Shown: positions 16,980-25,751, counted from the stretch's first letter. The stretch: DNA of 64,000 bases from DATARR01 sp034666985 (GCA_034666985.1 JAXDKS010000054.1:62001-126000); one strand, 5' to 3'. The notes: a model not told the origin generated them from the letters alone. Translations and numbers: made by a program.

Positions 16980-18214
16980 CAGGCGAAGGTCCGGCCGCTC
17001 CGGCGGCGCCAGATGTCGGGCAGCAGCACGGCGAGCGCGTCGTCCACCGTCACGATCCCCAGCAGCCGGCGCTCCTCGTCGAGCACCGGCACGGCGAGGA
17101 GGTTGTACTCGGCGAGGATGCGCGCGGCGTTCTCGGCCCGCTCTTCCGGGGTCACGGTGGGGAGGTCCTCGTCCATCACCTCGGTGACCGGCGTCGCCGG
17201 ATCGCTGAGGATGAGGATGCGCAGGCGCACCAGGCCGCGCAGGGTGCCAGGGTCTTCCGTGGCCACGACGTAGACGGCCAGCAGGGGATCGGGCACCTCC
17301 TCCAGCGAGCGGATGACGGCCAGGGCCTCGCCCACCGTGGCCGTCTCGGGCACGCGCACGAAGTCGGTGGTCATGATGCGGCCGGCGCTGTCCTCGTCGT
17401 ATTCGAGGAGGGCCTGGACGTCGGCCGCCTCTTCCGGCTCCATGCGGGCCAGGAGCTGCTCGGCCACGTCGTCGTCGAGGTCTTCGAGGGCATCGGCGGC
17501 GGCGCCGGGAGTCATCTCCTCCAGGATGTCGGCCGCCCGCTCCTGGTCCATGCCCTCCAGCAGATCGGCCACGCGCTCGTCGCTGACCTCCTCCAGGGTC
17601 TCGGCGGCCGTCTCCTCGTCGAGAGCGGCCACGATCTCGGCGCTCTCGCGGTAGGAGAGGGCGTCGACGATGCGGGCGAGATCCACCGGGTGGAGCTCGG
17701 CCAGGCGGTCGTAGGAGACCTTGAGCTGCACGGGAGCGGTGCTGGCGAGATACTGCACGTCCGTCCAGTCCACGATCTGGCGGCCGACGATACGGCCGGC
17801 GATCGATCGGGGGCCCAGCCGGCGCAGCAGGGCCTGGGGGCTGATGTCCACCCCCACCACGCGGTAGGCGCCCTCGATCTGGGTGAGCTGCACGTCGTTG
17901 ACGCGGACGATCCGCCGGCCGGTGATGTCGATGAGCTGATGGTCGAGGACGTCGCGGCGCAGCAGCACCTCGCCCGAGCGACGGGAGAAGGGCTGGAGGT
18001 CCACCGTCGAGGAGGAGAGGCGGGCGGCACCGTTCAGGCTCTGCAGGAGGTGGGCGGGAACGAAGAAACGGCGGCGGCCGTCCCGCACCACCAAGCCGGA
18101 GATGGGCGGGTAACGGTCGTCGCCGATGCGCACGATGAGATCCTCGATCCGGCCGATGGGCTCGCCGGACTTGCCCTCCACGGGCCGGTCCACGATCGAC
18201 GTCAGGAAAAGCAT
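16979..18214 (-). CDS. Soluble MgtE intracellular-domain and CBS-pair protein
   Basis: The 411-residue product lacks the MgtE membrane domain but has the regulatory part. It starts with a PRC-barrel-like region (1-90). A second beta-rich segment follows, then the MgtE N superhelix of repeated acidic helices (about 185-290, for example EILEEMTPGAAADALEDL-type repeats). Two CBS domains end the chain (about 295-400). In MgtE these parts sense magnesium and gate the pore. Here they are coupled by TGATG to an NRAMP-like carrier, so the protein probably acts as its separate ion sensor. No transmembrane segment is visible. Confidence 0.83.
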   Translation of the reverse strand: MLFLTSIVDRPVEGKSGEPIGRIEDLIVRIGDDRYPPISGLVVRDGRRRFFVPAHLLQSLNGAARLSSSTVDLQPFSRRSGEVLLRRDVLDHQLIDITGRRIVRVNDVQLTQIEGAYRVVGVDISPQALLRRLGPRSIAGRIVGRQIVDWTDVQYLASTAPVQLKVSYDRLAELHPVDLARIVDALSYRESAEIVAALDEETAAETLEEVSDERVADLLEGMDQERAADILEEMTPGAAADALEDLDDDVAEQLLARMEPEEAADVQALLEYDEDSAGRIMTTDFVRVPETATVGEALAVIRSLEEVPDPLLAVYVVATEDPGTLRGLVRLRILILSDPATPVTEVMDEDLPTVTPEERAENAARILAEYNLLAVPVLDEERRLLGIVTVDDALAVLLPDIWRRRSGRTFA

Positions 18215-18254
18215 CGCCCGCCGCCCTGGATCTTGCCGCTAGTGGATTTTGCCT

Positions 18255-18458
18255 CTAGTCGTCGAGCACGAACGTGATCTTCATGTCGACCCGGTAGCCG
18301 ACGACCTTGCCGTTCTTCACCACCACCTGCTGCTCCTTGATCCAGGCGGTCTTGATGTTCTTCACGGTCTTGCTGGCGCGGGCGATCCCCTCGCCGATGG
18401 CATCCTCGAAGCTCTTCGACGACTCCGAGCTGATCTCGATGATCTTGGCTATGGACAT
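18255..18458 (-). CDS. Dodecin family flavin-storage protein
   Basis: This 67-residue protein matches dodecin, a dodecameric cytoplasmic shell that binds flavins. Visible family elements are the N-terminal KIIEISSESSKSFEDAI, IARASKTVKNIK, then AWIKEQQ with the flavin-stacking Trp, and the C-terminal YRVDMKITFVLDD. The ATG at 18456-18458 has an excellent AAAGGAGGG site. The gene lies just upstream of the sensor/transporter pair on the same strand. Confidence 0.92.
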   Translation of the reverse strand: MSIAKIIEISSESSKSFEDAIGEGIARASKTVKNIKTAWIKEQQVVVKNGKVVGYRVDMKITFVLDD

Positions 18459-18572
18459 TGGCAGCCCTCCTTTGATCCCCCTTGTAGCACCTTCCGTGGC
18501 TCCCACCAACCTGGATGGCGATAGACTCTTCCCGTCGTGGAGTGGAAACCCATCTTCAAGGAGGAGAACAGC

Positions 18573-19109
18573 ATGAGACTGAAGACCTTGATCATCCCGT
18601 TCGCGCTGCTGGGGCTCGGCTTCACCCTGGTGTCGGCGTCCGAGGAGAAGCGCACGGGGGGCGATCCCGAGAACGAGCGCATCGTCCGGGGCTATCAGAT
18701 CGCTCCCGTCCACCTGACCGTGCGCAACCGGGACCGTGCCCTGGTGGGCCTGGGCAGCTACATCGTCAACGCCCAGGGCGGCTGCAACGATTGCCACACC
18801 AATCCGCCCTACGCGCCCGGGGGCGATCCCTACAAGGGTGAGCCGACGAAGATCAACGCCGCGCGCTATCTCGCCGGCGGCACCCCCTTCGGACCGTTCG
18901 TCACCTCGCGCAACATCACCCCCGACGCCCACGGCCTGCCTGCCGGCCTGACCCTCGCCGAGTTCAAGAACGTCCTGCGGACGGGCCACGATCCGGACGA
19001 TCCGGGTGACATCCTCCAGGTCATGCCCTGGCCCGTCTACGGGAACATGACGGACAACGACATACGGGCGGTCTACGAGTATCTGCGGTCGATTCCGCAT
19101 ATCGACTGA
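18573..19109 (+). CDS. Secreted monoheme cytochrome c
   Basis: The 178-residue product has a signal peptide (MRLKTLIIPFALLGLGFTLVS), a c-heme site CNDCH near residue 71, and a candidate axial methionine in QVMPWPVYGNMTD near the C terminus, followed by the last helix DNDIRAVYEYLRSIP. It is a periplasmic electron carrier or subunit. The ATG at 18573 follows AAGGAGGAG. An upstream in-frame ATG (18537) is less likely because it would bury the signal peptide. Confidence 0.88.
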   Translation: MRLKTLIIPFALLGLGFTLVSASEEKRTGGDPENERIVRGYQIAPVHLTVRNRDRALVGLGSYIVNAQGGCNDCHTNPPYAPGGDPYKGEPTKINAARYLAGGTPFGPFVTSRNITPDAHGLPAGLTLAEFKNVLRTGHDPDDPGDILQVMPWPVYGNMTDNDIRAVYEYLRSIPHID

Positions 19110-19115
19110 GCTTCT

Positions 19116-19150
19116 CCTGGGAGCGCCGGCGGGACGCCGGCGCTCCCAGG
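19116..19150. terminator. Perfect 16-bp inverted repeat after the cytochrome gene
   Basis: The arms 19116-19131 and 19135-19150 are perfectly complementary around a 3-base loop, within 10 bases of the stop at 19109. There is no clear T-run after it, so it may be a transcript-stabilising hairpin instead of a classical terminator. Confidence 0.6.
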
Positions 19151-19205
19151 GAGGGCCCCCGCCCTTGCCTTTCTCCCTCCCCCCGGATACCGTCGCTTCC
19201 TCACC

Positions 19206-22043
19206 ATGCTTCCGGAACGAGCCGTAGTCCCCGAGCCCCCGTCCGCCCAGGCGGTCCTGGAGATCGCCGAGGCCCTGGCGCGCGAGTTGCAGCCGCAGCG
19301 CCGGGCCGGGCGGTCCCTCACTCTCGAATCCTCCCTGGAGCGGGACCTGGGGCTCGACAGCCTCGGCCGGGTGGAGCTGCTGGGCCGGCTGGAGAAGGCT
19401 TTCGGCGTGCGCCTCCCCGAGGAGGCCCTGGGCGCGGCCGAAACCCCGCGCGACCTTCTCCAGGCCCTGCTCACGGGCCATCCGGCCGCGGCCGAGGGCT
19501 CGGGATTGCAGATCGTCGAGCCCCTCGACGTCACGGAGGCGGCGGAGGCGGCGCCGGATCGCACGCGCAGCTTGGTGGAGGTGCTGGAGTGGCACGCCCA
19601 GCGCCATCCGGACCGCCGGCACATCCTCTACTTGCCGGGCGACGGCGAGCCCGAAGAGCTTAGCTACGCCGGCCTCCTCACCCGCTCGCGGGCCGTGGCC
19701 GCCGGCCTTGTCCGTCTCGGCGTGGGACCCGGCCAGGCGGTGGGGCTCATGCTCCCCACGGGATTCGAATACTTCGCGGCGTTTTTCGGCGTCCAGATCG
19801 CGGGCGGCGTTCCCGTGCCCCTCTATCCGCCGGCCCGGCGCAGCCAGATCGAGGACCACCTGCGGCGGCAGGCGGGCATCCTCCAGACCGCGGGCGCCGA
19901 GGTGCTCATCACCTTCAACGAGGTCCTCACCCTGGCCCGGCTGCTACGCGCCCAGCTTCCCGTGCTGCGCAAGGTGGTCACCGTGGCGGAGCTGTCCACG
20001 GAAACGGGACCGTCGACCGGCCCGGCCGCTCCGGCCATCCACGTCAAGGAGAGCGACCTCGCCTTCCTCCAGTTCACCTCCGGCAGCACCGGCAATCCCA
20101 AGGGGGTGATGCTCACCCACGCCAACCTGCTGGCCAACCTGCGGGCCATCCAGAGCGGGGCGGACGTGCGGCCGGACGACGTGGTGGTGAGCTGGCTCCC
20201 TCTGTACCACGACATGGGGCTGATCGGCTGCTGGATGGGGAGCCTCTACTTCGGCGTCCCCCTCGTGCTGATGTCCCCGCTGACCTTCCTCGCCCGCCCG
20301 TCGCGCTGGCTGTGGAGCCTCCACCGCCATCGCGGCACCCTCTCGGCGGCGCCCAACTTCGCCTACGAGCTGTGCGTCAACAAGATTCCCGACAAGGAGA
20401 TCGAGGGGCTCGACCTCTCCTCCTGGCGCATGGCCCTGAATGGCGCCGAGCCCGTGAGCCCCGAGGCCGTGCGGCGCTTCATCGACCGCTTCAGCCCGTA
20501 TGGCTTCAACCCCGGCGCCCTGTCGCCCGTCTATGGCCTGGCGGAGAATTCGCTCGCCGTGGCCTTTCCTCCCCTGGGCCGGCCGCCGCTGATCGACGTG
20601 GTGGATCGCGAAGCCTTCCAGCGCACGGGCGAGGCTGTGCAGGTGGCCGCGGATGACGCCCACGCTCTGCGCTTCGTCTCCTGCGGCTTTCCTCTCGTGG
20701 GCCACGAGGTCCGCATCGTGGATGAGGGGGGCCGCGAGGTGGGAGAGCGCCGGGAGGGGCGGCTGGAATTCAAGGGTCCCTCGGCCAGCGACGGCTACTT
20801 CAAGAACCCCGAGGCCACGGCCAAGCTGGTGAACGGCGAGTGGCGAGATTCGGGAGACCGGGCCTACGTGGCGGGGGGCGAGGTCTACATCACCGGCCGC
20901 GTCAAGGACATCATCATCCGCGGCGGCCGCAACCTCTATCCGCACGAGCTCGAAGGGACGGTGGGCGAGGTGCCAGGGATTCGCAAAGGGTGCGTGGCCG
21001 TCTTCGGCAGTCCCGATCCCGCCACCGGCACCGAGCGCCTGGTGGTGATGGCCGAGACCCGCGAGCGGGACGCCGACGCTCTGGACAATCTCCGCCAGGC
21101 CGTGCAGGACGCCACCGTCGATCTCCTCGGCACGCCCGCCGACGTGGTGGCGCTCGTGCCGCCCCACGGCGTGCCCAAGACCTCCAGCGGCAAGATCCGG
21201 CGCTCGTCGGCGCGCGAGCTCTACGAGTCCGGCAAGGTCGATCGGGGGGGCGGAGCCCTCGGCTGGCAGATCGCCCGCCTGGCCCTCACCGGGCTGCGCT
21301 CCCAGACCGCCCGCCGCTTCCGCTCGCTGGGCGGCCTCCTCTACGCCGTCCGCGCCTACGGCGCCCTCGCCCTTCTCTCCGTGCCCGGCTGGCTCGCCGT
21401 GGTGCTGACCCCAGGCTCGACTGCCCGCCGGCGGCGAGTGGCCCGGCGCGTGGGCCGCATCCTCTTTGCCGGGGCCGGCATCCCCCTCCGTCTCGAAGGG
21501 ATCGAAAACCTGCAGACCGGCGGGCCGCGGATCGTCGCCTCCAATCACGCGAGCTATCTGGACGGCCTCGTGCTCACGGCTCTGCTGCCGCCCGAGTTCG
21601 CCTTCGTGGTGAAGCGGGAGCTCGAGAAGAGCTTCATCTCCCGCATCTTCCTCCGGCGATTGGGGGCTCTCTTCGTCGAGCGCTTCGACGCGGCCCAGAG
21701 CGCGGGGGAGACGCGCAAGGCTCTGGAGGCCCTCCAGTCCGGAGACTCGCTGGTGATCTTCCCCGAAGGCACCTTCCGCCGCTACCCCGGCCTCCTCCCC
21801 TTCCGCATGGGAACCTTCGCCGTAGCGGTGGACGCCGGGGTGCCCGTCGTCCCCGTCACGATTCGCGGCACCCGCGACATCCTGCGGGGAGGAGAGATCC
21901 TCATCCGCCGCGGTGAGGTGACGGTGACCGCGGCGCCAGCCGTCCGCCCCGAAGGCTCAGGCTGGCACGCGGGGATTCAGCTTCGGGATCAGGTGCGCAA
22001 GGCGATTCTGGAGCGGTATGGGGAGCCGGATTTGGGGGAGTAG
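19206..22043 (+). CDS. ACP - fatty acyl-AMP ligase - 1-acylglycerol-phosphate acyltransferase fusion
   Basis: This 945-residue protein joins three activities. Residues about 15-85 are an acyl-carrier domain with the phosphopantetheine serine in LGLDSLGR (Ser52). Residues about 120-680 are an acyl-AMP ligase with TSGSTGNPKGV (from 291) and the end KTSSGKIRR. Residues about 730-940 are a PlsC-type acyltransferase with NHASYLD (780-786), FVERFD and FPEGTFRR. It could adenylate a free fatty acid, hold it on its own carrier domain and pass it to a lysophospholipid, as in the Aas acyl-recycling route. The domains are clear; the order of transfer is inference. Confidence 0.88.
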   Translation: MLPERAVVPEPPSAQAVLEIAEALARELQPQRRAGRSLTLESSLERDLGLDSLGRVELLGRLEKAFGVRLPEEALGAAETPRDLLQALLTGHPAAAEGSGLQIVEPLDVTEAAEAAPDRTRSLVEVLEWHAQRHPDRRHILYLPGDGEPEELSYAGLLTRSRAVAAGLVRLGVGPGQAVGLMLPTGFEYFAAFFGVQIAGGVPVPLYPPARRSQIEDHLRRQAGILQTAGAEVLITFNEVLTLARLLRAQLPVLRKVVTVAELSTETGPSTGPAAPAIHVKESDLAFLQFTSGSTGNPKGVMLTHANLLANLRAIQSGADVRPDDVVVSWLPLYHDMGLIGCWMGSLYFGVPLVLMSPLTFLARPSRWLWSLHRHRGTLSAAPNFAYELCVNKIPDKEIEGLDLSSWRMALNGAEPVSPEAVRRFIDRFSPYGFNPGALSPVYGLAENSLAVAFPPLGRPPLIDVVDREAFQRTGEAVQVAADDAHALRFVSCGFPLVGHEVRIVDEGGREVGERREGRLEFKGPSASDGYFKNPEATAKLVNGEWRDSGDRAYVAGGEVYITGRVKDIIIRGGRNLYPHELEGTVGEVPGIRKGCVAVFGSPDPATGTERLVVMAETRERDADALDNLRQAVQDATVDLLGTPADVVALVPPHGVPKTSSGKIRRSSARELYESGKVDRGGGALGWQIARLALTGLRSQTARRFRSLGGLLYAVRAYGALALLSVPGWLAVVLTPGSTARRRRVARRVGRILFAGAGIPLRLEGIENLQTGGPRIVASNHASYLDGLVLTALLPPEFAFVVKRELEKSFISRIFLRRLGALFVERFDAAQSAGETRKALEALQSGDSLVIFPEGTFRRYPGLLPFRMGTFAVAVDAGVPVVPVTIRGTRDILRGGEILIRRGEVTVTAAPAVRPEGSGWHAGIQLRDQVRKAILERYGEPDLGE

Positions 22044-22047
22044 GAGG

Positions 22048-22182
22048 CCCTCATCACCCCGGCCCTCTTCTCCCACCGCCCTCCCCCCAACCGGGAGAAG
22101 AGGGAGAAAAGCAAGAACGCCCCCGTTACGTCCCCCTCTCCCGGCCGGGGGGAGGGCGGTGGGAGAGGGGACAGGGGTGAGG
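22048..22182. repeat. Dispersed ~135-bp palindromic element, copy A
   Basis: The element begins CCCTCATCACCCCGGCCC and ends ACAGGGGTGAGG. It contains a nested inverted repeat built on CCCACCGCCCTCCCCC and its complement. It fills almost exactly the gap between two converging stop codons (22043 and 22185). Related copies lie at 50628-50763, 52173-52307 and, in part, 27123-27191. Confidence 0.85.
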
Positions 22183-22184
22183 TT

Positions 22185-23987
22185 TTACGGAATCACCGGG
22201 AACTCCACCCAAGACCCCCGCCCCGCCTCCCGCCACACCGTCAATCGCGGCGGTGGCGTCTGCTCCGGAGTGCGGGCGTTGGCCTTGTCGGCGCCCGTCA
22301 CGGTGATGCGGATGCGATGGCCGGGCGGGAACTGGATGGAGGTGGGGTAGAGATCGATCACCAGCTCGACCGGCTGTCCCGGCGTCAGCGGAGCCCGATC
22401 GGATTTCAGCCCCCGGTGGTAGGGGAGGCCGAGGAGGTTGTAGCCAGGATCGGCCGTGGCACGGTTCGAGGCGCGGAGCATCCCCTCGCTGACGTAGTGG
22501 GACTCGCCCTTCTCGTTGATGTCCTCCAGATAGACGAACACGTCCGCGTCCGGCGTTGAGGAGGATATCCAGAGATGAGCGATCGGATGGCCCGTCACCT
22601 CCAGAGGGGCGGCGAGGGGCGGCGTCGTCCAGGTGAGACCCTTGGCGTCGTGGGCGGAGAGCTCCGGGAAGTCGTGCCCCAGGCCCCAGCGCGGATCAGG
22701 CTCGACCTCGGCCGAGTAGTCCACCGTGAATTCGTCCTTCGCCCCAATGTCCGTGGGGCTGGACGTCCCCAGGGTTCCCGCGCCGAGCCAGTACTTCGTC
22801 CGCTTCTCGTTCGGCAGCGGCCATTTCTTCGCGGACCGCCACGCCGTGGCCTCCGGCGCATTGATCACGTAATAATGGACGGGATCCTCCTTCAGGATCC
22901 CATTGTCGATCCCCTTGAGCCAGTAATCCCACCACCGCAGGTGCTCGGCGCCGAAGTCGAGGCGGTCGGCCTGGGTGTGGGTCCACGGGCCGATCGTGAT
23001 CCGCTTCGGGTTGTCCAGATTGTTGTAGAGGATCGTCTCGTCCCGCACATAGCGGTCGTACCAGCCGTCGAGGAAATAGGTGGGGACCCTGGCCTCCTGG
23101 ATCTCCTTCAGATAGGTGATGGGAGTCCAGTCGCGAAAGACCTGCACGCCGGAGACCGCGTCCACGCTGTCGCGGAAGGGGAGAGCGGCGTAGAGCTCGG
23201 CCGCGTTGCGATTGGTTTTATGTTGATCGACCGCGGCCCTGAGCAGAGAGCCGTCCGGGTCCTCGTCCACGGGCATGGCCGGCTCGTCCACGTCCGTCCC
23301 CCGCACGATGTTGGTCCACCTTTCGATGAACGGGCCGTGATAGATGCCGCCGCGATAGAGCAGCTCATACATGTCGATTCCACCCACCTCGGGGAAGATG
23401 GCCTTGAGATGGGGCGGCTTGCGGCTGGCCGCCATGTATTGAGTGAACGCCAGATACGACCCTCCATACATGCCGACCTTGCCACTGGACCACGGCTGGG
23501 TGCCGAGCCATTCGATGATGTCGTACGCGTCGTCCGTCTCCTTGGAGCTGAACATCCCCTGGAACCGGCCGAACGACGCCCCGCTCCCCCGCACGTCGAC
23601 CGCCGCCACCACGTAGCCATGCCGGACCACGTCCGGCAGCCATTCGTACGCGTCGAGGATCGTGATCACCTGCCCCGAGCCCGAGTCCAAGAAGGCCCGC
23701 TGATATCGGTGATGCGTCCACACCACCGGCAACCTCTCCGTGGCCACCTTCCCCCCGCGGGTCGGCCGGAAGACGTCCACCGCCAGCCACGTCCCATCCC
23801 GCACCGCCACATACTGCGAGTTGCGCACCCAGCCGTCGTAGGTCGGCTCGGAGTAGCCCCAGTACTTGCCGAAGGCCGAAACCTTCAAGGCAGGAGGAGC
23901 GGCGGTCTGCGCGGACGCCGTCAGCGACGAGACGACCAGAACGGCGGCGAACAGCCAGCGGGGATGGAGAGACGGCCTTCGGGACAT
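22185..23987 (-). CDS. Secreted CocE/NonD-family hydrolase (X-Pro dipeptidase-like)
   Basis: The 600-residue product has a signal peptide (WLFAAVLVVSSLTASA) and the S15/CocE alpha/beta-hydrolase fold that cleaves esters or acyl peptides. The serine elbow is GMYGGSYLAFTQY, with a candidate Asp in YFLDGWYDRYV and His in IGPWTHTQ. The C-terminal jelly-roll region includes PIAHLWISSSTPDADVFVYL. ATG 23985-23987 is preferred over a GTG two codons upstream because AGGAGG sits 5 bases before it. It acts in the periplasm or outside the cell. Confidence 0.88.
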   Translation of the reverse strand: MSRRPSLHPRWLFAAVLVVSSLTASAQTAAPPALKVSAFGKYWGYSEPTYDGWVRNSQYVAVRDGTWLAVDVFRPTRGGKVATERLPVVWTHHRYQRAFLDSGSGQVITILDAYEWLPDVVRHGYVVAAVDVRGSGASFGRFQGMFSSKETDDAYDIIEWLGTQPWSSGKVGMYGGSYLAFTQYMAASRKPPHLKAIFPEVGGIDMYELLYRGGIYHGPFIERWTNIVRGTDVDEPAMPVDEDPDGSLLRAAVDQHKTNRNAAELYAALPFRDSVDAVSGVQVFRDWTPITYLKEIQEARVPTYFLDGWYDRYVRDETILYNNLDNPKRITIGPWTHTQADRLDFGAEHLRWWDYWLKGIDNGILKEDPVHYYVINAPEATAWRSAKKWPLPNEKRTKYWLGAGTLGTSSPTDIGAKDEFTVDYSAEVEPDPRWGLGHDFPELSAHDAKGLTWTTPPLAAPLEVTGHPIAHLWISSSTPDADVFVYLEDINEKGESHYVSEGMLRASNRATADPGYNLLGLPYHRGLKSDRAPLTPGQPVELVIDLYPTSIQFPPGHRIRITVTGADKANARTPEQTPPPRLTVWREAGRGSWVEFPVIP

Positions 23988-24138
23988 GGACACCTCCTCA
24001 GATAGGGAGCCTCGGGTCTCCCTGGAGACTACGTAAGAGGGGGTGGTTAGGTTACAGCCGGGACTGCCTGAGCTCCATTTCCGCAGACCAGCCCCAAAGA
24101 GGGCAGCGAGGAGCTAGAGTACGTCCGGGCGGCGAGCA

Positions 24139-24323
24139 ATGAAAGTATCCGATCTCATCAAGAGGATTGAGGTTGATGGCTGGTCTCTCGTGACGACCCG
24201 AGGCAGCCATCGGCAGTACAAGCACCCGAAGAAGCCGGGTCGCGTCACCATCGCGGGAAAACCATCGGACGACGTCGCCCGGGAACTTTGAACAGCATCC
24301 TCAAGCAGGCAGGTCTCAAATAG
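24139..24323 (+). pseudogene. hicA: hicA toxin gene with a one-base frameshift
   Basis: HicA is a small double-stranded-RNA-binding mRNase toxin. The frame from ATG 24139 gives the family start MKVSDLIKRIEVDGW, the catalytic TRGSHRQYKHP (His24) and GRVTIAGKPSDDVA, but stops at 24289-24291. Reading the next frame after the GGG run near 24281 restores the family end TLNSILKQAGLK with TAG at 24321-24323. One G is missing relative to the intact family. The gene is inactivated, or the sequence has a base-calling error in a G run. Confidence 0.8.
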
Positions 24324-24336
24324 AGAGGTCTAAGTC

Positions 24337-24555
24337 ATGCACAAGTTTTTAGTCGTGATCGAGCGTGCACCAGGAAACTTCTCCGCCTATTCACCCGACC
24401 TTCCCGGCTGCATCGCTACTGGGGGCACACGGGAAGAGGTGGAAGCCAATATGTACGAGGCGATCCAGATGCACGTAGAGGGGCTCAAGGAGGACGGTTT
24501 GCCGATCCCTGAGTCCGATTCCTTCGCAGAGTACGTGCTCCTTAAAGCTTCTTGA
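24337..24555 (+). CDS. hicB: HicB-family antitoxin
   Basis: This 72-residue protein matches the HicB antitoxin N-terminal domain: FLVVIERAPGNFSAYSPDLPGCIATGGTREE followed by the helix VEANMYEAIQMHVEGLKEDG. It would bind and neutralise HicA. It lies 13 bases after hicA. It lacks a separate C-terminal DNA-binding domain, like other short HicB forms. The intact antitoxin next to a frameshifted toxin is a usual state for decaying modules. Confidence 0.85.
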   Translation: MHKFLVVIERAPGNFSAYSPDLPGCIATGGTREEVEANMYEAIQMHVEGLKEDGLPIPESDSFAEYVLLKAS

Positions 24556-24719
24556 GCTCTGGCCCGCTTGGTTAGCCGTGACGGGGGCTTCTCCAGATTT
24601 CGTGGCCTTGATTGGTGGAATCTGGCGCCCTTACCGTCGCCGTAGGCCACAGAATTCTCCATACCCACGCATCCGGCGAGGAGTCGTCGCCGCGAGCCCG
24701 TAGGGCGGCAGACTCCCAG

Positions 24720-25110
24720 CCCAGGGCGTGAGCCCTGGGTGGAATGGGTTGAAACATTTTTCGGAGCCCCGTCAGGGGCGGAAGAATGGCGCCCCTGACG
24801 GGGCTCAATGATCGGGTTGTCTGGCTCTTTCCCAGGGCTCACGCCCACCCTCTCATATACATCTCACCATGCTGCCCCGAAGGGGCAAAGGCACGTAGCC
24901 TGGGGCTGGCGCTTTTTGCCAGCCCCAGGTAGACGTAGCTCCACAAAAACCCTGAAGCCCCGAAGGGGCGGCGGCAGCTCTCTCGTCTGTTCACCTGAAG
25001 ATTGCCGCCGCCCCTTCGGGGCTTGGGAGACTATGGGGGCATTCTCCCGGGGTCAGCGCGCCTTCGGCGCTCTGACCCCGGGCTACATGCCTGAGCCCCT
25101 TCGGGGCGCA
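24720..25110. repeat. Cluster of strong intergenic hairpins
   Basis: Several perfect or near-perfect palindromes lie side by side. 24720-24739 is built on CCCAGGGC. The pair 24764-24780 / 24790-24806 has 17-bp arms. 24899-24910 pairs with 24918-24929. The pair 24957-24976 / 25003-25022 has 20-bp arms. Another is centred near 25065. Most contain CCCCGAAGGGG-like or CCCTGACGGGG-like cores. I see no convincing coding frame here. They look like REP-type elements of the kind that accumulate in accessory regions. Confidence 0.7.
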
Positions 25111-25161
25111 TTATTGCAACCTCGCCATGCACGGCGAGTCCTACGCGCCCTGGGACCTCTT

Positions 25162-25283
25162 GTCACAATCCCACCGTACTAATCTGGTCAGTTCGGACAT
25201 GTTCCTTTGCCCCGGCGAATCCTATCCGGACCGACCTCGTGGATCGGGTCACAATCCCACCGTACTAATCTGGCAGTTCGGAC
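25162..25283 (-). CRISPR. Short CRISPR remnant B, two repeats
   Basis: Two copies of a 37-bp repeat that begins GTCACAATCCCACCGTACT and ends TTCGGAC lie at 25162-25198 and 25248-25283; the second lacks one base. They flank a unique 49-bp spacer (25199-25247). The sequence left of 25162 has spacer-like size and could be a terminal spacer. A 212-bp leader-like flank follows on the right, so the array would be transcribed leftward. No cas operon is present in the window apart from a cas2 fragment. Confidence 0.72.
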
Positions 25284-25495
25284 AGCCACCGTCCCAACCT
25301 ACTGAATCCACGTGGCTTAGGGTAGCTGTTTTTCCAACCTCCCGCAAGAGGCTTCAATTTTCCTCCGCGCCGAGCGTTTCCAGCCCGCCTGAAACTGAGG
25401 TAAACCCTTGGTGCGGTTCGAGTTACCATCCGAGTTCCAACCGGTGTGCCAAAATGGCGAATGGGGTTGGCATGAAGTTGTCTGAGTTGTCAAAG
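25284..25495 (-). repeat. CRISPR leader-like flank, copy B
   Basis: These 212 bp directly adjoin the right-hand repeat of array B and recur, with scattered substitutions, at 26027-26238 next to array A. The two copies have equal length. Conserved landmarks include CCTCCCGCAAGAGGCTTCAA and the end GTCTGAGTTGTCAAAG. The fixed position next to a repeat in both copies is how a CRISPR leader behaves. Confidence 0.68.
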
Positions 25496-25610
25496 TCATC
25501 CACCGACGGCCTTCGGCCGCGTCCCTGAGGCATAAAAGGACTCTAAGCTACAGCTAAGCCAGCGCCAGCCACAGTGGCACAAGTTACGCCTAGCGATCGC
25601 CCTTCTTTTC

Positions 25611-25709
25611 TCAGAGAACGAAGAGGTCGGGATCCTTGAGGATCTTCCCGGTGCCCAGTGTCTCCAGGCGCTCTTCGCAGGCCCGACAGAGACGGTAGAT
25701 CCGGACCTC
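25611..25709 (-). pseudogene. cas2: C-terminal fragment of a cas2 gene
   Basis: Read leftward from 25709 to the TGA at 25611-25613, this stretch encodes VRIYRLCRACEERLETLG and then GKILKDPDLFVL. That is the typical end of Cas2, the adaptation nuclease-fold partner of Cas1, in which V-R-I-Y-x-L-C leads the last strand. The first two thirds of the gene are missing: a stop lies directly upstream and a 42-bp spacer-sized stretch joins it to the next repeat at 25752. It sits just upstream of leader copy B, the normal cas2-leader-array order. Confidence 0.68.
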
Positions 25710-25751
25710 TCATCCCACCATCCCGCCCGAGTCTCTCGCGGCGGTCCAGAA

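Noticed and set aside
24808..25182. A 124-codon plus-strand frame in the hairpin field
   Set aside because: It runs straight through several perfect palindromes and has no protein-like composition.
25420..25450. A GGTTCGAGTT-like stretch resembling a tRNA T-loop
   Set aside because: No matching acceptor, D or anticodon stems could be formed around it; it is part of the duplicated leader-like flank.
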